In this document: in pieces, positions 1-12,292 of the stretch
Numbering within the stretch: position 1 is the stretch's first letter
Layout of the letters: the number at the start of each line of letters is the position of its first letter
Assembly: GCA_947172415.1 (NCBI GenBank)
Contig: OX359191.1
Coordinates: 2,542,001 to 2,606,000, forward strand
From: Chondrosia reniformis
Taxonomy: Eukaryota > Porifera > Demospongiae > Chondrillida > Chondrillidae
Reading direction: 5' to 3'
DNA length: 64,000 bases
Made by a program: the position numbers and the translations under genes
The notes under the pieces: generated by a model
Seen by the model: the letters and a program-made list of their open reading frames with translations, nothing else
What the model was told of the DNA's origin: nothing
The model's database searches: none

Positions 1-1333
1 CTAGTTATAATTACTAGTTGCAAGCACTCGTTGTATGTATATACTAGTTATATGTACTAGTTATATCTACTAGATGTATGTACTAGTTGAAGGTACTAGC
101 TGTATGTACCAGTGGTATGTACTAGTTGTATGTTTACTTGTATGTACTAGTTGTGTGGTATTTACTAATTCTATGTGGATGTACTATCATTTATATGTAC
201 TAAATGTGTGAACTAGTTATATTTACTAGTTTAATGCACAAGTTGGATGTACTTCTTCCGTGTTAAAGTTGTATGTACTAGTTGTATGTACTAATGGTGT
301 TCACTAGTTATAGGTGCTAGTTAAATGTACTAGTTAAATGTACTAGTTGTAATCACTAGTTATAGATACTAGTTATATGTACTAGTTAAATGTACTAGTG
401 GTAATCACTAGTTATAGGTACTAGTTCTATGCACTAGCTGCATGTAGTAGGTGTTTGTACTAGTTGTATGAATTACTTATATATATAAGTTGTAAGTATT
501 AAGTATATGTGCTAGTTGTGATCACTAATTTTGGGTACTAGTTGTACGCACTCGTTATATGTACCAGTTGTTAGTACTAGTTTTATGTACCAATTGCATG
601 TACTACTTGTATGTAATAGTGTCATGTACTAGTTGTTCATACTAGTTGTTTATTATAGTTGTATGTACTAGTAATATGTACTGGTTTTATGTACTATTTA
701 TATGAACTAGTTGTATGTCCTAGTTTTATGTACTATTTGCATCTACTAGTTATGTAATAGTTTTATGTACTAGTTGTATGTTCTAGTTGTGTGTTCAAGT
801 TGTATGTACTAGTTCTTCATACTAGTTCTCTGTACTAGTTTTGTACTAGTTTAATTTAGTAGTTGTATGTACCAGTTGCATATACTAGTTGTATTTACTA
901 GTTGTAAGGACTAGTTGTATGTACAAGTTGCATGTACTAATTGTAGTACCAGTGGGGTAAGTACTAGTTGTATATACTAGTTGTATGAACTAGTTGTAAG
1001 TCCTAGTTGTATGTACTAGTTGTATGTAGCAGTTGTAGTTCTAGATTAATGTACTAGTTGTATGTAGTAGTTGTGGGTTGTAATGGCATGTACTGTTTAT
1101 ATATGTATGAACTAATTATATGCACTAGTTTTATATACTAGTTGTGTGTTCTAGTTGTATGTAATATTTGTATGTAATAGTTATATGTGCTAGTTGTGGT
1201 ACTAGTTGTGAGTATTGGTTGTATGTACTTATTGTATGTACTAGTTCTATGTACTAGTTGGAGTACTAGTTCTTAAAACTAGTTGTAAGTACAAATTGTA
1301 TGTCCTAGTTGTATGTACTAGTTGGATGTACGA
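1..1333 (+). repeat. 13-bp satellite, CTAGTTGTATGTA orientation
   Basis: Degenerate tandem array with unit CTAGTTGTATGTA, in which the palindromic hexamer ACTAGT recurs. Units vary by substitution and by small indels. The array starts outside the window and stops at about 1333, where sequence with hairpin-forming repeats begins. The same satellite reappears from 32.5 kb onward, so this is the left part of one repeat family that dominates the window. No gene is seen in it. Confidence 0.95.
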
Positions 1334-1339
1334 GTTGTA

Positions 1340-1475
1340 CTCTGTTAAAAAAGGTGGTGGGTTCAACCCACCAGAAGTGGTGGGTTTGACTTGTCCCTAT
1401 AAACCCACCAATTTGTGGTGGCTATAAACCATCATTTTACATTGGTGTGTGTTACACACCCGTTTTTTTACATTA
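1340..1475. repeat. Hairpin-forming repeats at edge of transposon remnant
   Basis: Immediately inside the satellite boundary the sequence has nested inverted repeats: GGTGGGTT facing AACCCACC, then TGGTGGGTTT facing AAACCCACCA across a loop of about 14 nt, then a GTGTGT/ACACAC pair. This looks like terminal or subterminal repeats of a DNA transposon. The matching right end is not found because the element is cut off at 6968 by the 250-bp satellite. Confidence 0.5.
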
Positions 1476-2018
1476 TTCATTGCTGGCACCGCCTCTAAAT
1501 AATCAACACAGTTTAATTGATTAATATGCTTGGATATTTCAAATAGCTCAATTAATTGTTAATATATCATTAAACATCCTAATACAACTTCAAAATTAAA
1601 TAAACCAAAATAAAAAGATGAATATTAAATAAGAAATAGAATAAGTCAATAAAAAGAATGGCTGCACGCATAAATAAATTAAAGTGATTGCAGTTCGGAA
1701 AATACTCTAGCAAAAGTGTTACCTTGCTTGGAAGGTTTAACCTTTAAAAAATATATTCTAAGAGTGAAATAATCTGTGTGCACTCTTGAGGATAGGTAAT
1801 GTTAAAAACATAATAAATGCCAAGTAATGCCACAACAATTTCCTCAGATCGCACTTCAAACAGTGGGATCTGATCTATTGAAATAAAACATTGGGTCTCA
1901 TGGCAGAGAAGGCACGGTGTTGGGGCTCTCTGCATTTTTGCCGCATCCTCCAATCCAAGGTTCTCCTATACAATAAATACAAGTATAATTTACAGCTATA
2001 TACTGGTTGCTATATTTT

Positions 2019-2064
2019 AGTTACAGTTACAGTTACGGTTACAGTTACAGTTACAGTTACAGTT
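2019..2064. repeat. Hexamer microsatellite (TTACAG)n
   Basis: About seven tandem copies of TTACAG with one G variant, inside an intron of the minus-strand pseudogene. It is followed by an A-rich stretch (about 2100-2180) built of GAAAAAAT-like words. Confidence 0.9.
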
Positions 2065-2320
2065 TAACTGTTAAAGTTAAACATAATAAAATAATTAAGT
2101 TTAAATGAAAGAAAAAATGAAAAAATGAAAAAAAAATTAAAAAAGAAAAAAGAAAAAAGATTAAAAAATGAAAAAAACATTTTCTTTTCTTCCTTTAAAA
2201 TTAAGTGTACAGACTTACTGGGACTTGTAGAAGCAAAAGATCAAGACTCCCATTGGATCTGGCTTTCCTTAAACATGTCCCAAGTAAATAGGCCAGAATC
2301 TTGAGACACTTGATTTCATC

Positions 2321-2344
2321 TATATATATATATATATATATATA
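2321..2344. repeat. (TA)n microsatellite
   Basis: Twelve uninterrupted TA dinucleotides in intronic sequence of the minus-strand pseudogene. Confidence 0.9.
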
Positions 2345-3718
2345 CGTATGACTGTAATAAAAGATATGTATGTAAGTATGCTCTTATGATATATGACTCC
2401 ATGTGATTTACCATTTTCCTCAGGACTAAGTTCAATTTTTTTCTCTCTACCTATCCCTCAACATGGGCAAGACTGTAGTATCAAGTTTGCCTTGCCACAT
2501 TAGTTGAAATTCATACAAAACCTGTATTACATATAGATATATATGTAGCACACAGCCAGGTGTATATACATTGCTATCTTAATTTACATATTCCTTTTCG
2601 CTTAGGTAAGGGTACCTATCTTGAATATCCAGTATGTCACCTGTTTTTTTTGAATTTCCTCCCTTCGAACTCTCCATTAAAGTTACATCAACTTCTTGAC
2701 AACATCTTTATCATGGCTTGCCTTAGCAAAATAGCTTTTAAGCATAGCCAGATTTTTTTCATTTGCTAGCTGATCTTCACAATGTAAATCCTTTTTTTTG
2801 AAAATATGTGAATATATTTAATAATTTACAAATTGATAAGTACATGTACATACTTATTTACTTACTATTTCAATCTTTAAAGGTTTCCTTTCTGTCACCT
2901 TCGCTAGTGGAACATGTCAACACTTCCGCAAATTTTCAAAAAAACTCGCTAACTAAGACTCTTTTTTAATTTATTCTATTTTACTTTAGAAACGTCGTAT
3001 CGTTAAACAAATTATATAGAATTGAAGCGCTATTCTTTCTTAATATTTTGGCTACAACAGCGTCACTATTGCAGGCTTAAAGGAGAAGGGAAGCGGCCGT
3101 AAGTGATAGGTGCCAAATCTGCAAAAACATTTTATCAGACAGTGGAAAATACGAAAATAGAATAAATGGTGACATCAATCTATGAAGGATAATGATATCT
3201 AACGATTGTATGTATACTCCTTTTAAATTCCCTTTAGTTTTTGAATTATAATCGAAAACGTGTTTTCTTACCTTAATCGGGCGCCTCTGGTACTTCATAT
3301 CTCAGTTAAACAAGGGAATATTCCAGGAGTATACATACAACTTTTAGACTGTTACTTACTGAGAGATTGATGTCAAAAAATGGTTTGATATACAATCCTC
3401 CACTGTCTGGTAATCGGTTTGTTTTCCATTTGTCTCTTCTCCTTCGAATAACGGTATTGTCATGTGACAGTCAGCCTAATACTGGTAGTTTTAGAATCAT
3501 ACAATGACGTCTTATGATGTTGCATATGCACCCAAATATTTGGTAACACGTTATACAAACATTTCCGAAGTTGATATGTCAAGTATGGCTTCTCGGTAGC
3601 GCCCCTTGATCGAAGTTTTTTGTTGTCGTAAGAGGTAAGTGGAAACAGTAAGCATATTGCATGTCCACTAATAATCTATGTAATTATCAATGGCGTGAAT
3701 GTATGAACAATTAACAAA

Positions 3719-3960
3719 GTATAATCAAAGAAAATAGAAGGTTTCGGTCACGTAAAGGCCTTACTTCCTCAGCTATTATACGACGTTAATAATAGCTGAT
3801 GAATTAAGGCTTACGTGACCGAAACGTTCTATTCTTCTTTTGATTAATAACGTAGTATAATCAAAAGAAAAACGTTCTATTCTTCTTTTGATTATTAGCG
3901 TAGTATAATCAAAAGAAAAATAGAACGTTTCGGTCACGAAGGCCTTTATTGGCCTTCCTC
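3719..3960. repeat. Foldback (hairpin) repeat element
   Basis: The words AATAGAACGTTTCGGTCACG and their reverse complement alternate three to four times, joined by GATTATTAACGTAGTATAATC-like palindromes. The segment can fold into several overlapping hairpins. It lies in an apparent intron of the minus-strand pseudogene and carries no reading frame. This is typical of a foldback MITE. Confidence 0.75.
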
Positions 3961-5097
3961 CGTCGTTGGCCTTCCTCCACTATACTATCATAAGTTTTCA
4001 CTATTGATAATTTAACATCGATAACGAGTAGTGATGCCTCGTGACGTTTCAGTGGCTGTTGCTCCACTTCACGCGCAGGTCACATGCTAGAGACACTTCC
4101 GCCTGGAATGTGACACCTCTGTAGGCGCTAATATAACGTTTACAAAAATTGGAAATTCGGAGACATGTTCCATATGCGTTTCTCTTTTTTGAGGCAGATC
4201 CCTCATCATCTACTCGATTATTATTAATTTTCCTTACTCCTCTGTTGTATTCTTTAAAGCGTGATCTTATAGCTTCAGAAACACCAGACTATATCACATC
4301 AGAAAAATTGCTTAAAGGAGAAGGCGTATATACACATGCACATTTGTACGTAATTAATTCTTAACTGAAAACATGCATTACATATCATTACATAATAAAA
4401 AAGATTATAACAGAAATTTCAATAAACTTACTGCAGGGTTATGGCCTGGTGTCTTTAGAGAAGGATATTTTGCTATAACTTGTAACGCAACCCTGTGCCT
4501 TTCCTCTTGTGTGGGGTGTCTTCAAAAGCTAAACATTGTTCGTGATACCCCACTAATCAATTCCCTAAAAGCCTTAACTGTGATGGTTTGCTTCTGAAGA
4601 AGCAAAGCTACCTCAAGAGGGAAATTTGGGAATGGAAATGGATCAGGTATTTCCTGGTCTTTATCATCAAGCACTATACATTTTCCCGCCTTTTCATTTG
4701 TAACATCTTTCAGTGGCATCTATACATATAAAAGAGAATGTTATATAATTAACAGGTATGACATATATACTTACAAATTTTATAATTAATAAAATAATGA
4801 AATATTATATAATACACACTCGTTAATATATGGAATATTGCAACTGGAACACATACATGAACATACACCTAGAAAGGCATGAATACTTCTTTTATAGGCA
4901 TGTGCAAAAAGAAATGTAAACAGCTAATATAGTTTCTATATTTTAAACCAGAGATGATGATCTGATCACCTTTGAGTCAGGACTATCCTTTTTATTCCAC
5001 TTATTTGGTTCCACTTAAGATTTTTGACCCTGCCTTAATGGTACAGCAGTAAATGTAAATATACTCGTTCCATTCTTCAGCAAAAATGCTGAAGAGT

Positions 5098-5240
5098 ACC
5101 TAAGTATGTATAGAATTCTAACGAATTAAGCCTTAATATTTTCTACGTATAATACCTTGGAAGTTGATCCAAATGACACCTAAGTACGTATAGAATTCTA
5201 ACGAATTAAGCCTTAATATTTTCTACGTATAATACCTTCC
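5098..5240. repeat. 80-bp tandem duplication
   Basis: The block from ACCTAAGTATGTATAG to AATACCTT at 5098-5158 recurs at 5178-5238 with very few changes. The duplicated block includes the probable 5' splice donor of the first exon of the minus-strand pseudogene, so two candidate donors lie 80 bp apart. Confidence 0.85.
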
Positions 5241-5342
5241 AAATAACGCTTCAAAAGCTGCTTTTAAATTATCTTCGATATTACCCTCTTCAGAAACGGA
5301 CACGGGTCTTTTTCTTTCTCCAAAAACTAGTAGAAGCTTCAT

Positions 5343-5527
5343 CGCTCTCTCACTCACTATTTTTCTCACTATAATCTTCAAACTCACTATTTTTCTCAAT
5401 ATAATTTCTATGGAGATGCATTCCCTGATTACATTTTGTATTATTAACACTTCGATGTAATAATGTTTGCATTATGCATGCAGAGCTGCACATTCACAAA
5501 TAATTTTATTTTCTAGCTCTGAAGGAA
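5343..5527. promoter_or_regulatory. Divergent intergenic region, putative shared promoter
   Basis: About 185 bp separate the ATG of the minus-strand gene (5342) from the first ATG of the plus-strand zinc-finger reading frame (5528). Two divergent genes this close would plausibly share a promoter. I see no clear TATA box or other element, so the call rests on geometry alone. Confidence 0.25.
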
Positions 5528-6968
5528 ATGTACGTGTGTCCCTATTGCAAGCTGTTTAAAGCTAAATTATTGCTCACAGTCCCAAAACCACCTTAGGATT
5601 CACGAGAGTGAACCAAGATTTTCAATAACATGTGGTATTAGCGGATGCAAGCAAGCATATTCCATCACGGAATCCCTTAAGAAACATCTTTATCGTAAGC
5701 ACAGGGACGTTCTTCAGCCAAACAACGAAGGATCTATTAGTAGATACGACAATAATGAATGGTATTGTTTTGAGGAAACCAGTGAAGAACGCCCAGATAT
5801 TTTTGTTGCTGAAGAGAGCCTAGGTCCAAAGAAACTTTTGATAGAGCTAAAACTTTATTTATTTTAAAGATTAGAGAGGAAAGACGATTACCTCAGGTTA
5901 GTTATATTTTCCTCATCAGTTTATCGATTTATTTCCCTGATAAAAATTATTTTACATGTGGGCCCATTTCATACATGTACGTATATCATAATTCTTACCT
6001 CATATACTTATTTGTATATGTATCTATATATAGGCTTGTTTTATTACACCCTGACAAACATCCACCCACAGTTTAGGTCAGGTTTACAGACCATTCAGCT
6101 GATTACTGCTGTAAAGCATACCTTCATCAAGAAGTATGGCATAGACACCATTTTGGAACCTTTTGTGTCTAGTGTAAAGAAATTAGAAGAGGTACATCTA
6201 CATCTAGAGCACATTTTAAGTATATGAATAACATTGAATTATATTATAAATAATTGAATAAAAATCCTTCTTACATATGCTATTAAATAAATATGCAGTT
6301 TCTTTTGTAACATGCAGGGCGTGGAATTCAAGATCAGTGGGATTACAAAGAAGTTGTTTGGTACAGTAGTTGCTGTGTCAGCAGATAACCTGACCAGTAA
6401 ATCATTGGGTGGATTCATTGGTTTGCAGTCTGCTAACAGGAAATGCAGGTTCTGTTTAGCAGTTGATGCAGATATTAATTCTAAGGTACATATATATGAC
6501 ATTACAAGTTGAATATATTCAACATGTACGTATGTACATGTGTATATATATTTAGTTTAATATTGTTGTTCATTCATTGTTCATAGTTCAGTACAGATGA
6601 GTTGCAAGCCAGGACTGTAACAAATCACTCTTAATACTGCAGTGCCCCGGCTTGGGGAGACGTTTTAAGGCATCACATTGCCACCACATATAGTGTATCT
6701 AGGGATTCCATATTGAATACCTTAGAGCACTTCCATGTAATTGATGGATTGCCACCAGATATAATGCACATTGTCCTAGAAGGAGCACTTCCCGTAGAGC
6801 TCAAGATGATGCTGAGTCAATTTATTGGTAATGGCTTCTTCACCTTGGATCAGCTCAATGCCAGAATCAAGGCCTTCCCCTATGGAGAAGAAGATAGGTC
6901 AAACAAGCCATCACAGATACTGCTAGCCAATCTCAAGACTACCGACACAAGTTTCAAGCAGTCATGGA
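5528..6968 (+). pseudogene. C2H2 zinc-finger / transposase-like gene, truncated
   Basis: Exon A (5528-5867) has two C2H2 fingers. The first is CPYC...HLRIH with a frameshift near 5590. The second is CGISGCKQAYS...HLYRKH. Exon B (6072-6191) and exon C (6318-6485, SADNLTSKSLGGF...CRFC) are bounded by AG and GT. Exon D starts at 6587 and contains GLPPDIMHIVLEGALPVELK and FTLDQLNARIKAFPYG. GLPPD-MH--LEG is, from memory, a signature of a Tnp2-like transposase family widespread in animals. The superfamily name is inference. The copy is dead: a frameshift in the first finger, a TAA at 6632 within exon D, and loss of its 3' half at 6968 where the 250-bp satellite takes over after KQS. Its divergent partner is at 1744-5342. 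Confidence 0.6.
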
Positions 6969-9900
6969 ATGGATACATATATATATTTGTAGAGTCAAAA
7001 GTGTGATATAAATAGGACTTCATTAACATCATATATTGGGTGAGCCTCGAGACCGATGATCTTACGGATGACATCATCTGGATACAGAGTGCGAGGATGC
7101 CCTGGTTCAATACCAGGCTGGGTCACCTGAAAAAAGAAAAAAACACAACTTATATATGTTCTATATATCTTATATATTATATAAGTATATTATATATCTT
7201 ATATATATATTATATATTTTATATATTACATATATAAGTATATTATATATCTTATATATATATTATATATCTTATATATTACATATATATGTAGAGTCAA
7301 AAGTGTGATATAAATAGGACTTCATTTACATCATATATTGGGTGACCCTCGTGACCGATGATCTAACGGATGACATTATCTGGATACAGAGTGCGAGGAT
7401 GCCCAGGTTCAATACCAGGTTGGGTCACCTGAAAAAAGAAAAAAACACACAACTTATATATGTTCTATATATCTTATATATTATATAAGTATACTATATA
7501 TCTTATATATATATTATAAATCTTATATATTACATACATATGTAGAGTCAAAAGTGTGATATAATTAGGACTTCATTAACATCATATATTGGGTGACCCT
7601 TGTGACCGATGATCTTACGGATGACATCATCTGGATACAGAGATCGAGGATGCCCTTGTTCAATACCAGGTTGGGTCACCTGAAAAAAGAAAAAAACATA
7701 CAACTTATATATGTTCTATATATCTTATATGTATGTTATATATCTTATATAATACATATATATGTAGAGTTAATAGTGTGATATAAATAGGACTTCATTA
7801 ACATCATATATTGGATGACCCTCCTGACCAATGATCTTACGGATGACATCATCTGGATACAGAGTGCGAGGATGCCCTGTTTCAATACCAGGTAGGGTCA
7901 CCTGAAAAAAGAAAAAAACCTACAACTTATATATGTTTTATATATCTTATATATTATATATATAGTATACATCTTATATGTACGTTATATATCTTATATA
8001 TTCCATATATATGTAAGGTCAAAAGTGTGATATAAATAGGACTTCATTAACATCATATATTGGGTGACGCTCGTGACCAATGATCTTACGGATGACATCA
8101 TCTGGATACAGAGTGCGAGGATGCCCTGTTTCAATGCCAGGTAGGGTCACCTGAAAAAAGAAAAAACCTACAACTTATATATGTTTTATATATCTTATAT
8201 ATTATATATATAGTATACATCTTATATGTACGTTATATATCTTATATATTCCATATATATGTAAGGTCAAAGGTGTGATATAAATAGGACTTCATTAACA
8301 TCATATATTGGGTGACCCTCATGACCGATGATCTTACGGATGACATCATCTGGATACAGAGATCGATGATGCCCTGGTTCAATCCCAGGCTGGGTCACCT
8401 GAAAAAAGAAAAAAACATACAACTTATATATGTTTTATATATCTTATATATTATATATATAGTATACATCTTATATGTACGTTATATATCTTATATATTC
8501 CATATATATGTAAGGTCAAAAGTGTGATATAAATAGGACTTCATTAACATCATATATTGGGTGACCCTTGTGACCGATGATCTTACGGATGACATCATCT
8601 GGATACAGAGATCGAGGATGCCCTTGTTCAATACCAGGTTGGGTCACCTGAAAAAAGAAAAAAACATACAACTTATATATGTTCTATATATCTTATATGT
8701 ATGTTATATATCTTATATAATACATATATATGTAGAGTTAATAGTGTGATATAAATAGGACTTCATTAACATCATATATTGGTTGACCCTCCTGACCAAT
8801 GATCTTACGGATGACATCATCTGGATACAGAGTGCGAGGATGCCCTGTTTCAATACCAGGTAGGGTCACCTGAAAAAAGAAAAAAACCTACAACTTATAT
8901 ATGTTTTATATATCTTATATATTATATATATAGTATACATCTTATATGTACGTTATATATCTTATATATTCCATATATATGTAAGGTCAAAAGTGTGATA
9001 TAAATAGGACTTCATTAACATCATATATTGGGTGACGCTCGTGACCAATGATCTTACGGATGACATCATCTGGATACAGAGTGCGAGGATGCCCTGTTTC
9101 AATGCCAGGTAGGGTCACCTGAAAAAAGAAAAAACCTACAACTTATATATGTTTTATATATCTTATATATTATATATATAGTATACATCTTATATGTACG
9201 TTATATATCTTATATATTCCATATATATGTAAGGTCAAAAGTGTGATATAAATAGGACTTCATTAACATCATATATTGGGTGACCCTCGTGACCAATGAT
9301 CTTACGGATGACATCATCTGGATACAGAGTGCGAGGATGCCCTGTTTCAATACAATGTAGGGTCACCTGAAAAAGAAAAAAACCTACAACTTATATATGT
9401 TTTATATATCTTATATATTATATATATAGTGTACATCTTATATGTACGTTATATATCTTATATATTCCATATATATGTAAGGTCAAAAGTGTGATATAAA
9501 TAGGACTTCATTAACATCATATATTGGGTGACCCTCATGACCGATGATCTTACGGATGACATCATCTGGATACACAGATCGAGGATGCCCTGGTTGAATA
9601 CCAGGCTGGGTGAGCTGAAAAAAGAAAAAACATACAACTTATATATGTTCTATATATCTTATATATTATATATATATATAGTATATATCTTATATGTATA
9701 TTATATATCTTATATATTCCATATATATGTAGGGTCAAAAGTGTGATATAAATAGGACTTCATTTATATCATATATTGGGTGACCCTCGTGACCGATGAT
9801 CTTACGGATGACATTATCTGGATACAGAGATCAAGGATGCCCTGGTTAAATACCAGGTTGGGTCACCTGAAAAAAGAAAAAAAACATACAACTTATATAT

Positions 9901-10235
9901 GTTCTATATATCTTATATCCTATATATATATATAGTATATATCTTATATGTATGTTATATATCTTATATATTACATATATATGTAGAGTAAAAAGTGTGA
10001 TATAAATAGGACTTCATTAACAAAATATATAGGGTGACCCTCGTGACCGAGGATCTTACGGATGACATCATCTGGATACAGAGATCGAGGAAGCCCTGGT
10101 TCAATACCAGGTTGGATCACCTGAAAAAAGAAAAAAAACATACAACTTATATATGTTCTATATATCTTATATATTATATATATATATAGAATATATCTTA
10201 TATGTATGTTATATATCTTATATATTACATATATA
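6969..10235 (+). repeat. ~250-bp tRNA-like satellite, block 1
   Basis: Tandem units of 240-250 bp. Each has (a) GTAGAGTCAAAAGTGTGATA followed by a short conserved stretch ending in CATCATATATTG, (b) an 89-nt tRNA-like module starting GGTGACCC and ending GGGTCACC, (c) an A-rich tract GAAAAAAGAAAAAAAC, and (d) about 100 bp of TATATA-rich spacer. The first unit abuts the broken transposase gene. Units at 7593 and 8561 are nearly identical (968 bp apart), indicating a four-unit higher-order repeat. Short reading frames in each unit (for example DLTDDIIWIQ) are by-products of the repeat. Confidence 0.95.
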
Positions 10236-10753
10236 CAGTGGAGTGCACCTAATTTGAATATCCAGGGAATCAGGAAAAATTTGAAATAACAGAAATTTTG
10301 AATTATCAGGATTATGTACAAAATAGTAAAGTGATATCTAAACACCAAATATACATTTGAAATATAATGAAAAAGAGAAAATTACGCAGCCAAGTAGCCG
10401 TAGCAATGTCCTTTTCCTTCTTTCCAGAAGGAGCGTTGTCCACGAGATCGATAATCTCTAGTTTTCGTTCCAGAATAAGTGATTGGTACCATGAACGTTG
10501 CAAAGCTAGAGAATAACACCGTACTGAGAATGATTAATGACGATTTAGCTAAAATTCTTAACCGTTAAAGGTGCAATTGCCACCTAAATAACTTTGAGCT
10601 CGCTTATTTGTGTTGAAATACTTCGTATTCTCTACGAAATAAACAAAAATTCCCTACGAAATTGATCTACTGGGACTATAAAGGGAACCGGAGTTCTATT
10701 CGAAATAGGCGAAATTTCGTCGACAATGGATTCGAATTAAGTGGACTGCACTG
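10236..10753 (-). mobile_element. Pogo-like MITE, copy 1
   Basis: 518-bp element with imperfect terminal inverted repeats (CAGTGGAGTGCAC against CAGTGCAGTCCAC) flanked by TA on both sides, as expected for the pogo/Tigger branch of Tc1/mariner. The minus strand near 10406-10490 reads ERKLEIIDLVDNAPSGKKEK, a CENP-B/pogo N-terminal helix-turn-helix fragment. No DDE catalytic domain is present, so the copy is non-autonomous. A second copy sits 1,531 bp downstream at the same place in the satellite unit. Confidence 0.8.
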
Positions 10754-10755
10754 TA

Positions 10756-11766
10756 TGTTGAGTTAAAAGTGCGATAAAATAGGACTTCATTAACATCATA
10801 TATTGGGTGACCCTCGTGACCAATGATCTTACGGATGACATCAACTGGATACAGAGTGCGAGGATGCCTTGGTTCAATACCAGGTTGGGTCACCTGAAAA
10901 AAGAAAAAAACATACAACTTATATATTTTCTTTATATCTCATATATTATATATATATAGTATATATCTTATATGTATGTTATATATCTTATATATTACAT
11001 ACATATGTAGAGTCAAAAGTGTGATATAAATAGGACTTCATTAACATCATATATTGGGTGACCCTCGTGACCGATGATCTTACGGATGACATCATCTGGA
11101 TACAGAGATTGAGGATGCACTGGTTCAATACCACTTGGAGTCACCTGAAAAAAGAAAACACATATTATTTATATATGTTCTATATATCTTATATATTATA
11201 TATATAGAGTATATATCTTATATGTATATTATATATCTTATATATTCCATATATATGTAGGGTCAAAAGTGTGATATAAATATGACTTCATTTATATCAT
11301 ATATTGGGTAACCCTCGTGACCGATGATCTTACGGATGACATTATCTGGATACAGAGATCAAGGATGCCCTGGTTAAATACCAGGTTGGGTCACCTGAAA
11401 AAAGAAAAAAAACATGCAACTTATATATGTTCTCTATATCTTATATCCTATATATATATATAGTATATATCTTATATGTATGTTATATATCTTATATATT
11501 ACATATATATATATGTAGAGTAAAAAGTGTGATATAAATAGGACTTCACTAACAAAATATATAAGGGACCCTCGTGACCGAGGATCTTACGGATGACATC
11601 ATCTGGATACAGAGATCGAGGAAGCCCTGGTTCAATACCAGGTTGGATCACCTGAAAAAAGAAAAAAAACATACAACTTATATATGTTCTATATATCTTA
11701 TATATTATATATATATATAGAATATATCTTATATGTATGTTATATATCTTATATATTACATATATA
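10756..11766 (+). repeat. ~250-bp tRNA-like satellite, block 2
   Basis: Four more units between the two pogo-like MITE copies. The MITE plus its flanking units is repeated with an offset of about 1.53 kb, so the array grew here by block duplication after the MITE inserted. Confidence 0.93.
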
Positions 11767-12290
11767 CAGTGGAGTGCACCTAATTTGAATATCCAGGGAA
11801 TCAGGAAAAATTTGAAATAACAGAAATTTTGAATTATCAGGATTATGTACAAAATAGTAAAGTGATATCTAAACACCAAATATACATTTGAAATATAATG
11901 AAAAAGAGAAAATTACGCAGCCAAGTAGCCGTAGCAATGTCCTTTTCCTTCTTTCCAGAAGGAGCGTTGTCCACGAGATCGATAATCTCTAGTTTTCGTT
12001 CCAGAATAAGTGATTGGTACCATGAACGTTGCAAAGCTAGAGAATAATACCGTACTGAGAATGATTAATGACGATTTAGCTAAAATTCTTAACCGTTAAA
12101 GGTGCAATTGCCTCCTAAATAACTTTGAGCTCGCTTATTTGTGTTGAAATACTACTGTATTCTCTATATACGAAATAAACGAAAATTCCCTACGAAATTG
12201 ATCTACTGGGACTATAAAGGGAACCGGAGTTCTATTCGAAATAGGCGAAATTTCGTCGACAATGGATTCGAATTAAGTGGACTGCCCTGT
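11767..12290 (-). mobile_element. Pogo-like MITE, copy 2
   Basis: 524-bp near-duplicate of the element at 10236, with the same terminal repeats, the same TA flanks and the same helix-turn-helix remnant on the minus strand. It differs by a few substitutions and a short insertion near 12153-12170. Identical placement within the satellite unit shows that it spread with the array and did not transpose independently. Confidence 0.8.
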
Positions 12291-12292
12291 AT

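Larger units (their letters stand above)
1744..5342 (-). pseudogene. Spliced transposon-associated gene, degenerate
   Basis: Minus-strand exons joined by GT-AG introns. A first exon starts at the ATG at 5342 (MKLLLVFGERKRPVSV) and ends at a GT donor at 5235. A second exon (4719-4432) contains DPFPFPNFPLEVALLLQ and RHPTQEE...AKYPSLKTPGHNP, and ends at GTAAGT. A third spans 4288-4144 (AIRSRFKEYNRGVRK). The last spans 1965-1744 (ALLGIYYVFNITYPQE, stop at 1744). A short exon near 3302-3268 is possible. From memory, proteins with FPFP...KYP...YYVF blocks recur beside transposase-like genes in fish and invertebrates. Their function is unknown to me. The second exon has an in-frame TGA after MFSF, so this copy is dead. 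It faces the zinc-finger gene at 5528 across about 185 bp. Exon limits are judged by eye. Confidence 0.5.

Noticed and set aside
4149-4597. Plus-strand frames at 4149-4364 and 4373-4597.
   Set aside because: They lie opposite minus-strand exons of the transposon-associated pseudogene, which are better supported by splice sites and conserved words.
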